DNA of 64,000 nucleotides from Campylobacter corcagiensis (GCF_013201645.1 NZ_CP053842.1:1178001-1242000); one strand, 5' to 3'. Shown: positions 1-7,877, counted from the first letter of the stretch. Numbers and translations: made by a program. Notes: generated by a model from the letters alone, not told the origin.

Positions 1-1
1 C

Positions 2-253
2 CCATATAAGGAAGAATTTATTTCTAGAAATTTAAATGAAATAAATGTGCCATTTATTATGGGGGTTGGTGGCAGTTTTGATGTCCTTTCTGGACATATT
101 AAGAGAGCACCACTTTGGATGCAGAAGTATGGACTAGAATGGTTTTACAGATTTTTAAAAGAACCAAAAAGAATGTTTAGAAAGGCTTTTATAATTAATC
201 TAAAATTTATTTATATGGTATTTGAGGAAAAATTAAAAATAAAAAAAAGATAG
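2..253 (+). CDS. WecG/TagA/CpsF family glycosyltransferase, C-terminal part
   Basis: Only the last 83 codons are in the window; the reading frame is open to the left edge. The C-terminal segment has the glycine-rich VGGSFDVLSG stretch and the RAP-x-W-x2-KYGLEWFYR block that end WecG/TagA/CpsF enzymes. These transfer ManNAcA, ManNAc or a related sugar to a polyprenyl-diphosphate-sugar in enterobacterial common antigen, teichoic acid or capsule synthesis. The gene ends 19 bp before a convergent sugar-phosphate transferase gene, so both probably belong to one surface-polysaccharide locus. The tail is lysine-rich and ends in an A8 run. Acceptor and donor sugars cannot be told. Confidence 0.8.
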   Translation, partial: PYKEEFISRNLNEINVPFIMGVGGSFDVLSGHIKRAPLWMQKYGLEWFYRFLKEPKRMFRKAFIINLKFIYMVFEEKLKIKKR

Positions 254-272
254 CCATATAAAGTTTAATTCC

Positions 273-1202
273 TTAAATACCCTCTTTATTTATTACTATA
301 AATAAAGTTTTGAAAACTATTTTTATCTCAAGCCAAAGTGACCAGTGTTTTATGTAGTATAAATCATACATTAATTTTTGTTTTGTATCGTATAAATTTT
401 CGCCGTACGGGTAATTTACCTGTGCCCAGCCAGTAATTCCTGGGCGAACCAAATGGCGTTCGTTATAATACGGAATTTCTTTTTCATATTCTTTAACTAA
501 TATATTCCATTCAGCCCTAGGTCCTACTAGGTGCATATCGCCTTTCAAAACATTTATACACTGCGGAAGCTCATCAAGTCTTGTTTTTCTCATAAATTTA
601 CCAAAAGCAAAAACTCTATCATCATCTTTTTTTGTATATTTCTCAAAGTATGAATTTTCATGCATAGTTCTAAATTTGCAACATCCAAATTCTTTCGTAT
701 TTAACCCAACTCTTTTTTGTATAAAATAAAGCTTTCCAGGACTTTGCTCTTTAATCTTTTTCTTTATATATGGCTTTATGGCTAAATTTATAACCCACAA
801 AATCAAAGCTCCTACGATATCAATAGATCTTTTTATAAATAGTTCAAATTTATTATATGGCTTTATCTCACTTAAAAAATTAAGATTATTAAGCTCATCT
901 GGTATGTAAATTTTACAAAGTTCTTTTTCTAAGAATTTTTGAATTGAAAGCACTTTTAAATACTTCTTTTTGTATTTAAACTGTAAAAGCGTCAAAAATC
1001 TCACCATTTTTGGGTCCAAATTCATATGAGTATTTAAAACTATATACTTATGATAATCTTTTTTTAAAATATCTTTTATATTCTTTCTAGTTAAAACACT
1101 ATTTTGATTATTATATTCTAAAAATTTCAAATTTTTAAATTTGCGATTTAATTTTTTAAGCTCAATCTCGTTAAATTTATACTTATTTCCAAGAATTATC
1201 AA
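273..1202 (-). CDS. Polyprenyl-phosphate sugar-1-phosphate transferase
   Basis: This 309-residue protein should load a sugar-1-phosphate from a UDP-sugar onto undecaprenyl phosphate, the first membrane step of O-antigen or capsule repeat synthesis. One membrane segment lies at residues 126-145. It is followed by the conserved cytoplasmic core: FRTMH near 177-181, LDELPQ 209-214, LVGPRAE 225-231 and RPGITGWAQV 253-262. It lacks the four N-terminal membrane helices of WcaJ/WbaP and instead has a soluble lysine-rich N-terminus of about 120 residues. The start is TTG, with AAAGG seven bases upstream. Which sugar it uses (Gal, Glc or a diacetamido sugar) is not evident. Confidence 0.85.
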   Translation of the reverse strand: MIILGNKYKFNEIELKKLNRKFKNLKFLEYNNQNSVLTRKNIKDILKKDYHKYIVLNTHMNLDPKMVRFLTLLQFKYKKKYLKVLSIQKFLEKELCKIYIPDELNNLNFLSEIKPYNKFELFIKRSIDIVGALILWVINLAIKPYIKKKIKEQSPGKLYFIQKRVGLNTKEFGCCKFRTMHENSYFEKYTKKDDDRVFAFGKFMRKTRLDELPQCINVLKGDMHLVGPRAEWNILVKEYEKEIPYYNERHLVRPGITGWAQVNYPYGENLYDTKQKLMYDLYYIKHWSLWLEIKIVFKTLFIVINKEGI

Positions 1203-1304
1203 TTCTAGCCTTTAAAAAATAATAATTCCATATTCTATCTTAACAAAACTTTAAAATGAATTAATGCTATATTATTAAATATTACCTTATAAAAATACCT
1301 ATTT

Positions 1305-1715
1305 TTATATATTAAAATTACTCACACTATACTTCCTTTTATCTCCTAAATTTTCTATCTCAACCACATAGTAAGGAAGTTCGTATTTTTTAAGCATCTC
1401 TTCAAGCTTTTCATCGCCCCACTCTACCAAATGAAGCCCATCTTCAAAAAGATTTTCAAAAAGTCCGTTTTTTATAAGACCATCAAAACCTGAGTTATAT
1501 ATATCATAGTGATAAATTTCACCATATTTGTGCATGATAGAAAATGTCGGTGAAGTCACGATGTCACTAATACCATGAGATTTTACGATGGCTTTTACAA
1601 GTGTGGTTTTTCCACTTGAAAGATCACCTCTTAAAATCACAATACCATCTTTTGGAAGCTTATCTACTAAAGTTTTAAGCTCACTAAGAGCTAGTATATC
1701 ACAACTCTTTGACAT
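1305..1715 (-). CDS. tsaE: tRNA threonylcarbamoyladenosine biosynthesis ATPase TsaE
   Basis: TsaE is the ATPase partner of TsaD and TsaB in making the t6A modification at tRNA position 37. The 136-residue length is normal. A Walker A motif, GDLSSGKTT, lies at residues 30-38, followed by the TSPTFSIMHKY block and the LVEWGDE motif characteristic of TsaE. Its 5' end overlaps the S4-domain gene by 17 bp on the same strand, so the two are translationally coupled. No terminator is evident in the roughly 100 bp after its stop. Confidence 0.92.
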   Translation of the reverse strand: MSKSCDILALSELKTLVDKLPKDGIVILRGDLSSGKTTLVKAIVKSHGISDIVTSPTFSIMHKYGEIYHYDIYNSGFDGLIKNGLFENLFEDGLHLVEWGDEKLEEMLKKYELPYYVVEIENLGDKRKYSVSNFNI

Positions 1716-1944
1716 ACTTTGCCTGATCTGATTTTGGGGTATTTTTAGTAGCTGGAAAATCTAAAACCTCATAGTTTTTATCGCCTTTTAAATAGCTAAT
1801 AGTTATCTTATCGCCCACTTTTAGCTCTTTTGCTGGTTTTGCTACGACACCATTTACGCTTACAACTCCACTTTTGCACATATCTTCGCTTACGGCTCTT
1901 CGTTTTGTTATGTTTACTGCATTTAAAAATTTATCTACTCTCAT
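1699..1944 (-). CDS. S4-domain RNA-binding protein (RqcP/HslR type)
   Basis: This 81-residue protein is essentially a lone S4 fold: MRVDKFLNAVNITKRRA, then SGVVSVNGVVAKPAKELKVGD, the usual RNA-binding hairpin. In other bacteria such small proteins (Hsp15/HslR, RqcP) bind obstructed 50S subunits carrying peptidyl-tRNA. The link to ribosome rescue here is inference from family and size. It is the first gene of a two-gene unit with tsaE. About 130 bp separate it from the next gene upstream, which carries its own terminator. Confidence 0.85.
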   Translation of the reverse strand: MRVDKFLNAVNITKRRAVSEDMCKSGVVSVNGVVAKPAKELKVGDKITISYLKGDKNYEVLDFPATKNTPKSDQAKYVKEL

Positions 1945-2044
1945 ACGCGTAGTTTAGCAAAATTTATTAAATTTAAAATACAAGGTTTTAAATTCGATGA
2001 AATTTAAAAGTATAATTTTAGTAATCATAAAAGGAATGCTGCTA

Positions 2045-2068
2045 AAAGAGCCCAAATTTAGGGCTCTT
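2045..2068 (-). terminator. Hairpin terminator after the phytase-like gene
   Basis: AAGAGCCC and GGGCTCTT form an 8-bp stem around a 7-base AT loop. Read on the minus strand it follows the stop codon at 2073 within a few bases and is trailed by TTTT, so it fits a rho-independent terminator for the gene at 2073-3398. Confidence 0.8.
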
Positions 2069-2072
2069 AAAC

Positions 2073-3398
2073 TTACTCAGCCTTTAAAAACTCAGACACT
2101 TCTAGAAGTATTAGTTCGTTATCATCAGCTTGATTTGGCTCACGGCTGCTTGATTTTGGATAGTTGTTGTCATTTCCAACTACGATATGACTATCATCAA
2201 CCATATCAACATTTTCTATCGTAAAGAAAGGAAATACAAATTTACCATCCACAAGTGGCTTTTTAGCAACGCCGTTTGGATCTTTGATATTCATCAAATC
2301 TATATAAGCTATCTTCTTAGCAATACCATCATCACCTAGTTTTACCTTATAAATTCTTTTGAATTTAGCTGGATTATCAAAGCACTTTTTAGTATCTTCG
2401 CCATCTTTGCACGCTTTATCCATAGTGCCTTCTGTATCATCACGCTCGATTATTAGGCCATATTTTTCATCTATCATGTTAAAATCACCAATAGAATTTC
2501 CATTATCTTCTAAGATATATTTCCAGCTTTTGCCTGTGTACTCATCTTTTGAAGTGTCTAGCTCTAGTATGCGTAAATAATCTTTTGAGTCAACATTTTC
2601 TTTTTTCATATCTGCTGTATATAAAGCACCTTCCAGTAGTGGATATAGCTTGCTACCATCTGGGCTTGATGCCATTCCTTCAAAGCCTTTTGAGCGTTTT
2701 ACTTGAAATTCAGGCATTTTACCATCAGGAGTACCAGGTAGAGTTAGTGCTGGATTATCAGGAGATTTAACAACCTTACCATCAACTACTGTTTCTATTA
2801 CTTTTACTACATTGCCGTCTTTGTCAGTCTTAAGTACATATGGTCCAAATTCTTCGCCGATATAGACAAAATCCCCTACAAACTGTATACTCTCAGGGTC
2901 AAAATCACCACCTGTAAGGTATCTCTCTTTTGTTCCTTCAGTTACGATTAAAAAATCAACGACGCGGTTTGGATCCTTTAAAAAAACACTTCTATCAGGT
3001 TTTACTTCACCGCTTTTAAAGTCCACATCATAAAAGTTATAGTAAAGCATACTATCTTTTGAGTTTTTCTTATTGCCTAGACCATTATCTGTGATGATAG
3101 CAAATTTATTATCTCCTAAGCTTAAAATACCAGAATGTCCCTGTCTTGGTTGACCTTCAAATGGATACATAACTCCAGTTGGTCTTCCATTTGATACACC
3201 CTCTATTGTTCCTAGTTTATCGCTTCTTTTATCGCCTGCGAATTTACCATTTACCTTTAGCATATCTGGAGCATCACTAGGTGCAGCGATAAAACTATCA
3301 TGACTAAGTATAGCATGACCTGCTAAAGTAGCGTCAAATTCTTTACTAGCAAAAAGCGAAGTAGCTAAAACAAAAGAAAAAAGTAGTGTTTTTTTCAT
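2073..3398 (-). CDS. Exported esterase-like phytase-family protein
   Basis: A 441-residue protein with a signal peptide (positive MKK, hydrophobic core to about residue 17, then FASKEFD) and a long beta-propeller-like body. It fits the 'esterase-like activity of phytase' family, with blocks such as GRPTGVMYPFEGQPRQGHSG, DFDPESIQFVGDFVYIGEEFGPY and SKGFEGMASSPDGSKLYPLLEG. Members are secreted or periplasmic and are thought to hydrolyse phosphoesters, though substrates are rarely known. Two cysteines (about residues 333 and 341) may form a disulfide. The gene stands alone between terminators. Its promoter carries a 9-bp direct repeat placed like a response-regulator box, which suggests regulation by a two-component system. 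Confidence 0.8.
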   Translation of the reverse strand: MKKTLLFSFVLATSLFASKEFDATLAGHAILSHDSFIAAPSDAPDMLKVNGKFAGDKRSDKLGTIEGVSNGRPTGVMYPFEGQPRQGHSGILSLGDNKFAIITDNGLGNKKNSKDSMLYYNFYDVDFKSGEVKPDRSVFLKDPNRVVDFLIVTEGTKERYLTGGDFDPESIQFVGDFVYIGEEFGPYVLKTDKDGNVVKVIETVVDGKVVKSPDNPALTLPGTPDGKMPEFQVKRSKGFEGMASSPDGSKLYPLLEGALYTADMKKENVDSKDYLRILELDTSKDEYTGKSWKYILEDNGNSIGDFNMIDEKYGLIIERDDTEGTMDKACKDGEDTKKCFDNPAKFKRIYKVKLGDDGIAKKIAYIDLMNIKDPNGVAKKPLVDGKFVFPFFTIENVDMVDDSHIVVGNDNNYPKSSSREPNQADDNELILLEVSEFLKAE

Positions 3399-3427
3399 AA
3401 AATCTCCTTATTAAAAATTGATGAGAT

Positions 3428-3463
3428 TTTATAAAAACTAAAATACATTTAGGCTACATTTAG
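3428..3463 (-). promoter_or_regulatory. Promoter with 11-bp-period direct repeat
   Basis: Read on the minus strand, CTAAATGTA occurs twice with a 2-base spacer (3463-3455 and 3452-3444). Ten bases later comes TATAAA (3433-3428), a plausible -10. The arrangement matches the pho box and -10 in front of pstS at 57723-57754, although the repeat sequence differs. There is no -35-like hexamer. The Shine-Dalgarno AAGGAG lies just before the ATG at 3398. Confidence 0.5.
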
Positions 3464-3536
3464 CTTAAAGCTTGTAACCGTTTAGTTATTTTTGTGATTT
3501 TTAGTTGATGATTAAAAAAATTTAATATTCAAGATA

Positions 3537-3569
3537 AATTTAACCCTTTTATTTTAAAGGGGTTAAATT
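3537..3569 (-). terminator. Hairpin terminator overlapping the aminotransferase stop codon
   Basis: AATTTAACCC and GGGTTAAATT form a 10-bp stem with an AT-rich loop. The stop codon of the aminotransferase (complement of 3563-3565) sits inside the stem, so terminator and gene end are fused. The tract after the stem on the minus strand is T-rich but not a pure run. Confidence 0.65.
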
Positions 3570-4432
3570 AGACCAGCTTCTTTTTTTATCTTCTTAGCAT
3601 AAAGTTCTCTAAGCTTTGGTGCAAACTCCCCTACTTTTCCACCAGATATAAGCTTTTGATCAACCTTAACAACTGGAAGAAGCATCAAAGTAGCAGCACT
3701 TATAAAAACCTCATCAGCATTAAATAGCTCATCAAGTGTGAAATTTCGCTCTTCTGTTTTAAGTCCTGCCTCGTGAGCAAATTTAAGGATATTTTTTCTA
3801 CGAATTCCTGGAAGTATCTCATTTGATAGCGGTTTTGTTATTAAAACTTTATCTTTTATGATGAAAACTGATGAGCTACTGGCTTCAGTTACAAAACCAT
3901 TTTCATACATTATACACTCATCAACGCCTGCCTTATGAACTGCTTCTTTAGCGATACACTGTCCTAAAAGCGAAACTGATTTAATATCTCGTCTTTTCCA
4001 TCTAATATCTTCAAAAGTTATAACTTCTAAGCCAGTAGTTGCTTTTGGATTTTCTAAGATATTTTTTTCATACACAAATGCCACAACTGTTGGAGTAAGT
4101 CCTGTTATAAAGTGAAAATCCCTTGGTGCTGCCCCGCGGGTTATCTCTATATAAAGTCCACCACTTTTTATACCGTTTTTTTCTATAAGTTTATAAGCAA
4201 TGCTTTCAAATTCATCTCTTGAAAATGGACATTTTATCTCAACCTTAGCCAAACTGCTTTGAAATCTTTGCCAAAAATCATCATTATCAACAAGCTTAGC
4301 ATTTAAAAAAGGCACAACCTCATAAACACCATCGCCAAAGATAAATCCTCTATCATAAGCACTTATTTTTGCCTCTTTTGCCTCTACAAATTCACCATTT
4401 ACATATGTTATTCCAGTTAGTTCATTTATCAT
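3563..4432 (-). CDS. dat: Class IV PLP aminotransferase, probably D-amino acid transaminase
   Basis: The 289-residue protein has the fold-type IV PLP pattern: AYDRGFIFGDGVYEV near 25-39, the Schiff-base lysine in RRDIKSVSLLG (K151), and the PLP-binding glutamate and serines in VTEASSSSVF (E183). The RRDIKS-x-SLL context resembles D-alanine aminotransferase more than the IlvE type, whose lysine lies in a different setting. It would make D-glutamate or D-alanine for peptidoglycan. A branched-chain aminotransferase or aminodeoxychorismate lyase cannot be fully excluded. It is a single-gene unit with a GTAAAAT-type -10 at 4457-4462. Confidence 0.8.
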   Translation of the reverse strand: MINELTGITYVNGEFVEAKEAKISAYDRGFIFGDGVYEVVPFLNAKLVDNDDFWQRFQSSLAKVEIKCPFSRDEFESIAYKLIEKNGIKSGGLYIEITRGAAPRDFHFITGLTPTVVAFVYEKNILENPKATTGLEVITFEDIRWKRRDIKSVSLLGQCIAKEAVHKAGVDECIMYENGFVTEASSSSVFIIKDKVLITKPLSNEILPGIRRKNILKFAHEAGLKTEERNFTLDELFNADEVFISAATLMLLPVVKVDQKLISGGKVGEFAPKLRELYAKKIKKEAGLI

Positions 4433-4456
4433 TTTAAATCCTTAAATAAAATGATG

Positions 4457-4462
4457 ATTTTA
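4457..4462 (-). promoter_or_regulatory. -10 element of the aminotransferase gene
   Basis: GGTAAAAT read on the minus strand, 25 bases before the ATG at 4432. The same octamer stands at 4513-4520 on the other strand for the divergent gene, so the intergenic region has two mirror promoters. Confidence 0.5.
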
Positions 4463-4514
4463 CCAAATTTTTAATACAAAATAGTAAAATTTCTAAATTT
4501 TAAACAAATTTTGG

Positions 4515-4520
4515 TAAAAT
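4515..4520 (+). promoter_or_regulatory. -10 element of the small membrane protein gene
   Basis: TAAAAT within TTTTGGTAAAATAACC. It is followed by a strong Shine-Dalgarno, CTGGAGGT, and the ATG at 4547. This is one of several GTAAAAT -10 elements in the window. Confidence 0.5.
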
Positions 4521-4546
4521 AACCTAAGTTTAAGCTGGAGGTAAAG

Positions 4547-5038
4547 ATGAATAGTTTCAAAGAAAAAGTTGTTTATGGTATGTTTACAGTATCAAAAAAG
4601 CCTGTGCTGTTTAGAGATCTGTTAGAGGCAAATTCTACTTATAATGAAAATATGCTAGTAGACCCTTCAAAGCTAAATTTTAAATTCAAATATGGCAAAA
4701 GCTATATAATATTTGGTCTTTTATGCCTAGCCATCTTAATACCTTTAATAATTCTAACTCATAAATTCCTAGCAAAAGCAGATGTTCATATTTCTTTAAT
4801 AGTTGCTATTTTAGTAACAGCTTCTATTTTTATAGGTTTTGATATTTTTAAAGCATGGGCAAGAAGTGAGCTTACAAAAGATCTTATAAAAAAGGCTTGG
4901 AGAGTTCATTTTCCATATTTTGACTACGATAAATATAACCAAAAAGTAGAAGAAATTTATAACGAAGCAGTAAAAAAAGAGATACCAAAAAGAGACCTAG
5001 AAAAGTATGTTATTGACACTTTAGTAAAGCTTAGCTAG
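4547..5038 (+). CDS. Two-helix membrane protein of unknown function
   Basis: I do not recognise this 163-residue protein. It has a basic N-terminus of about 50 residues, two membrane helices (about 52-72 and 82-101) separated by a short loop, and a charged C-terminal tail of about 60 residues that looks helical and cytoplasmic (EEIYNEAVKKEIPKRDLEKYV). There are no cysteines or catalytic motifs in the tail. A strong GGAGG ribosome-binding site supports the ATG. Its 3' end overlaps the convergent rmuC gene by 4 bp. Nothing in the context points to a function. Confidence 0.75.
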   Translation: MNSFKEKVVYGMFTVSKKPVLFRDLLEANSTYNENMLVDPSKLNFKFKYGKSYIIFGLLCLAILIPLIILTHKFLAKADVHISLIVAILVTASIFIGFDIFKAWARSELTKDLIKKAWRVHFPYFDYDKYNQKVEEIYNEAVKKEIPKRDLEKYVIDTLVKLS

Positions 5039-6048
5039 CTAAGCTTACTTATAGTATCAAATCTATCAGATAGTTTTTGGCTACTTTCTTCTATTAAACT
5101 TATAGCTTCTCTTAGCTTTGTAGCGTAACTAAGAGCAGCTCTTGAGTGCTTTTTAAATTTTATAAATTCATTCGATAGTTCAAAAATCTCTTTTTTTATC
5201 ACAGTAGCGTTTTTACTAATTTGTTCATCTTTTAAAAAAACTCCAACCGAGTAAAGAAGTGCCATAAGAGTCGTTGGAGAGGCTAAAAAAACTCCTTTTT
5301 GGTAAGCAAATTCTAAAATTTCACCATCGCAAGCAGCACCAAAAACTGCCTCACTTGGCAAAAACATAACAGCAAATTCTGTCGTCTTTGGTGGAGTAAT
5401 GTAGCGAGTTGAAATATCATTTATATGTTTTTTTATATCTTTTAAAAATGCTCTTTTACAGCTCTCATCATCAAAAATTTTAAGATAGTTTGTTAGTGGA
5501 AATTTTGAGTCAATTGGCAAGATTAAATCATTTTTTATTTTAATAGCCGCATCTACCCTAACACCGCTTGGATAACTCTTTTGAAGTTCATAAAATTTAG
5601 AATTTTCTCCATAACTTAAGCGTAAAATTTTCTCTAACTCAAACTCACCAAAATTTCCCCTAAGTTTTGGGTTAGAAAAAACTCTATTTAGCCTTATTAT
5701 CTCATCTTTAAGAAGGGTTACACTAGAATTTGAGCTTTTTAACTCAGCCATTTTATCAACAATAGAGCTAAATTTATGCTCTAAAGAATTTAGTGAGTTA
5801 GTGCTGTTAGTTTGAGCATTCATCAAAGATTGATTAATGTTTTTACTCATCATAAAAAACCTATCTATAACTGTATCGCTCATATCATTTGTAAGATTTT
5901 CTTGCCTAGATAGGCTCTCCATCATAAATTTATGTAAAGACAGAATTTGAGTATCAAAGCTCTCTTTTTGTTTAAAAAGCAAAAACACTATCACCAAAAA
6001 AGCAAATAAAAAAATTATACCAAATATCGCTAAAATCAGCTCATTCAT
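5035..6048 (-). CDS. rmuC: DNA recombination protein RmuC
   Basis: This is a 337-residue RmuC-family protein. A single N-terminal membrane helix (about 3-25) is followed by a coiled-coil region to about 120. The RmuC core then shows NPKLRGNFGEFELEKILR, VRVDAAIKI, LPIDSKFPLTNY and FLPSEAVFGAA, the PD-(D/E)XK-like fold thought to act as a nuclease. RmuC limits inversions at short repeats. Here it is the last gene after rsmH and the small FtsL-like gene, whose stop overlaps its start by 4 bp. It is shorter than the E. coli protein, as is usual in this phylum. Confidence 0.9.
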   Translation of the reverse strand: MNELILAIFGIIFLFAFLVIVFLLFKQKESFDTQILSLHKFMMESLSRQENLTNDMSDTVIDRFFMMSKNINQSLMNAQTNSTNSLNSLEHKFSSIVDKMAELKSSNSSVTLLKDEIIRLNRVFSNPKLRGNFGEFELEKILRLSYGENSKFYELQKSYPSGVRVDAAIKIKNDLILPIDSKFPLTNYLKIFDDESCKRAFLKDIKKHINDISTRYITPPKTTEFAVMFLPSEAVFGAACDGEILEFAYQKGVFLASPTTLMALLYSVGVFLKDEQISKNATVIKKEIFELSNEFIKFKKHSRAALSYATKLREAISLIEESSQKLSDRFDTISKLS

Positions 6049-6314
6049 ATCTCTATACTTAGTTCATTTATTATTTCATAACGAAATTTAAGCTTTTCTA
6101 TATTTCGCTCAAGCTCTTTGTTCTCTTCAACCAAAACAGAGTGTTTGGTCTTTAAAGAGTCAATATCTCTACTTATATAGTAAATTTCATTTCTAATGTA
6201 GATGGTTGGAATAAAAAGCAGTATCATCACAGCTACCAAAACAAAAGCCCAAACCAAATCAATAAAGCCTAAATTTAAAGGCTTTTCAAATTCTTTTAAA
6301 ATTTCATCACTCAT
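6045..6314 (-). CDS. Small bitopic coiled-coil protein, candidate FtsL
   Basis: The 89 residues comprise a short cytoplasmic N-terminus, one membrane helix (18-40) and a periplasmic coiled coil (about 44-80) with leucine and isoleucine heptads. Size, topology and position directly after rsmH (4-bp overlap) are those of FtsL in the dcw cluster of other bacteria, which joins FtsB and FtsQ to activate septal peptidoglycan synthesis. FtsL evolves too fast for a call from primary sequence alone. The function is therefore inferred from synteny and architecture. rmuC follows with a 4-bp overlap. Confidence 0.7.
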   Translation of the reverse strand: MSDEILKEFEKPLNLGFIDLVWAFVLVAVMILLFIPTIYIRNEIYYISRDIDSLKTKHSVLVEENKELERNIEKLKFRYEIINELSIEI

Positions 6315-7234
6315 TTTATCTTAAAAACCCTCATTTTTGCGCATCTACTTCTTGAATTTTCTTTCATCTCTTTTTGACTTGGAGTTACTGCTTTTTTAGT
6401 TATTATCTCACCTAATGCGTGATCTCCTCCACACTCACACTTTAAAAAAAACTCAGGACAAATGCAGTTTTTACTCCACTCTTTAAAGGTGTTTTTTACC
6501 ACTCTATCTTCTAAAGAGTGAAATGATATTATAGCTACTATACAGTTAGTTAAATTTAAATTTCTTATATTTGTTAGTAGAGTTGTTAGCTCATCTAGTT
6601 CGGAATTTACCTCTATACGAACCGCTTGAAAAACAAGTGTTGCTTTGCTTACAGAGCTTTTTTGGAATTTGCTTCTTCTCATAGGAGCATCTCCTATGAT
6701 ACTTACTAACTCTTTAGCGGTTGATATTGCTTTAATCTCTCTTGCTTTTACTATTTTAGAAGCTATAAATTTAGCATCTTTTAACTCACCATACTCTCTT
6801 AAAATTCTTTCTAACTGGCTAGCTGAGTAGGAATTTATCACAAATTTAGCATCTTTTTCTTGACTGACATCCATTCTCATATCTAAAGTATCACTATTTA
6901 GAGAAAAACCCCTACTATTTTGATCTATTTGAAGTGATGAAAGTCCGATATCAGCAAGAATTCCTCTTATATTCCCAACATCTAAATGCTTTAAAATTTC
7001 GCTAAATTTAGAGTGATAAATTTTTACTCTATTACCAAATTTTTCAAGCTTTTTAGTTGAGTACTCAACTGCTGTTTTATCTCTATCACAACCTACTAAA
7101 TTTATACCCCCGTTTTGTTCTAAAATCAAACTACTATGCCCAGCATATCCAAGTGTGCAATCCACAATAGTGCCACTTTTTATCTCTTTAAATGTCTCTA
7201 AAACCTCATTAGATAAAACTGGAGTATGTATCAA
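6311..7234 (-). CDS. rsmH: 16S rRNA (cytosine(1402)-N4)-methyltransferase RsmH
   Basis: RsmH (MraW) methylates N4 of C1402 in the ribosomal P site. Recognised by HTPVLSNEVL at the N-terminus, the SAM-binding GTIVDCTLGYAGH (21-33), LADIGLSSLQID, RGFSLNSDTLDMRMD and the C-terminal SFHSLEDRVVK block. The frame is open to 7306, but the expected family start is directly before IHTPVL. A TTG there (7234-7232) has AAAAAGG six bases upstream, giving 307 residues, the usual length. The longer form would run through the divergent promoter at 7262. It starts the rsmH–ftsL-like–rmuC unit. Confidence 0.93.
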   Translation of the reverse strand: MIHTPVLSNEVLETFKEIKSGTIVDCTLGYAGHSSLILEQNGGINLVGCDRDKTAVEYSTKKLEKFGNRVKIYHSKFSEILKHLDVGNIRGILADIGLSSLQIDQNSRGFSLNSDTLDMRMDVSQEKDAKFVINSYSASQLERILREYGELKDAKFIASKIVKAREIKAISTAKELVSIIGDAPMRRSKFQKSSVSKATLVFQAVRIEVNSELDELTTLLTNIRNLNLTNCIVAIISFHSLEDRVVKNTFKEWSKNCICPEFFLKCECGGDHALGEIITKKAVTPSQKEMKENSRSRCAKMRVFKIK

Positions 7235-7261
7235 ATTTAGCCTTTTTATAAAATTTTGCTG

Positions 7262-7267
7262 TATAAT
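7262..7267 (+). promoter_or_regulatory. Promoter -10 for the aldolase-like gene
   Basis: A perfect TATAAT ends 30 bases before the TTG start at 7298. A transcript from here would begin near 7274, which excludes any start codon upstream and supports the TTG. Confidence 0.6.
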
Positions 7268-7297
7268 AGCACAAATTTGTTTAAAAAGGTTAAAATT

Positions 7298-7870
7298 TTG
7301 GATCAAAAAAACACTCTAGATCTGATGAAAAGACTATCGCTTTCTATGTTTAGAAAGAGTTTTTTTGGAATTTATCATGGCTCTTTGTCAGCTAGAATCT
7401 CGCTTACAAAATTTACTATAAACAAAAAAGATGCGATATTTGATGGTTTACAAGATAAAGATTTTATAACAATTGATGAAAAAAGAGATTATAAATGGGA
7501 TGAAGCAAGTATTGATAGCGAAATTCATCTAAATATATATAAAACTATCTATGAAGCTAAATTTATAGCTTTTGCGATGCCACCAAATACCGTTGCTTAC
7601 TCACTAAATCACGACTATATCATGCCAGATGACTACTTTGGTAAGATGCATTTTAGTAAGATAAAAATTTACGATCCTAAAAATATGGATGATTGGTATG
7701 AAAGAGCCCCTTATGAGATAAGTAAAACAATGATAAAAAACCGTATAAATTTCTTAATAATAAGAGGTTATGGGATAGTTCTTCACTCAAGAAGCTTAAA
7801 TGAATTAGCAAAAACTGTAGCTTTGATAGATAATAGTGTAAAAATTCTTCAGCACAAAGCTCTTTCTTAG
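7298..7870 (+). CDS. Class II aldolase/adducin-like protein without the zinc histidines
   Basis: A 190-residue protein with the outline of the class II aldolase/adducin fold: MFRKSFFGIYHGSLSARIS matches the GN-S-R phosphate-loop segment, HLNIYKTIYEAKFIAFAMPP the next helix-strand, and IIRGYGIVLHSRSLNELAKT the C-terminal strand-helix. The metal-binding His-x-His expected after the second block reads MPPNTVAYS, and the HG histidine of the third block reads RGYG. The zinc site therefore appears lost and aldolase activity is unlikely. The start is TTG with AAGG eight bases upstream. It sits between rsmH and the ppiD-ftsA-ftsZ operon. Its role is unknown. Confidence 0.75.
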   Translation: MDQKNTLDLMKRLSLSMFRKSFFGIYHGSLSARISLTKFTINKKDAIFDGLQDKDFITIDEKRDYKWDEASIDSEIHLNIYKTIYEAKFIAFAMPPNTVAYSLNHDYIMPDDYFGKMHFSKIKIYDPKNMDDWYERAPYEISKTMIKNRINFLIIRGYGIVLHSRSLNELAKTVALIDNSVKILQHKALS

Positions 7871-7877
7871 AAATTTA

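Noticed and set aside
7235-7306. Longer rsmH reading frame starting at 7306
   Set aside because: It would run through the divergent promoter and add 24 non-family residues. The TTG at 7234 has a good ribosome-binding site and matches the family start.
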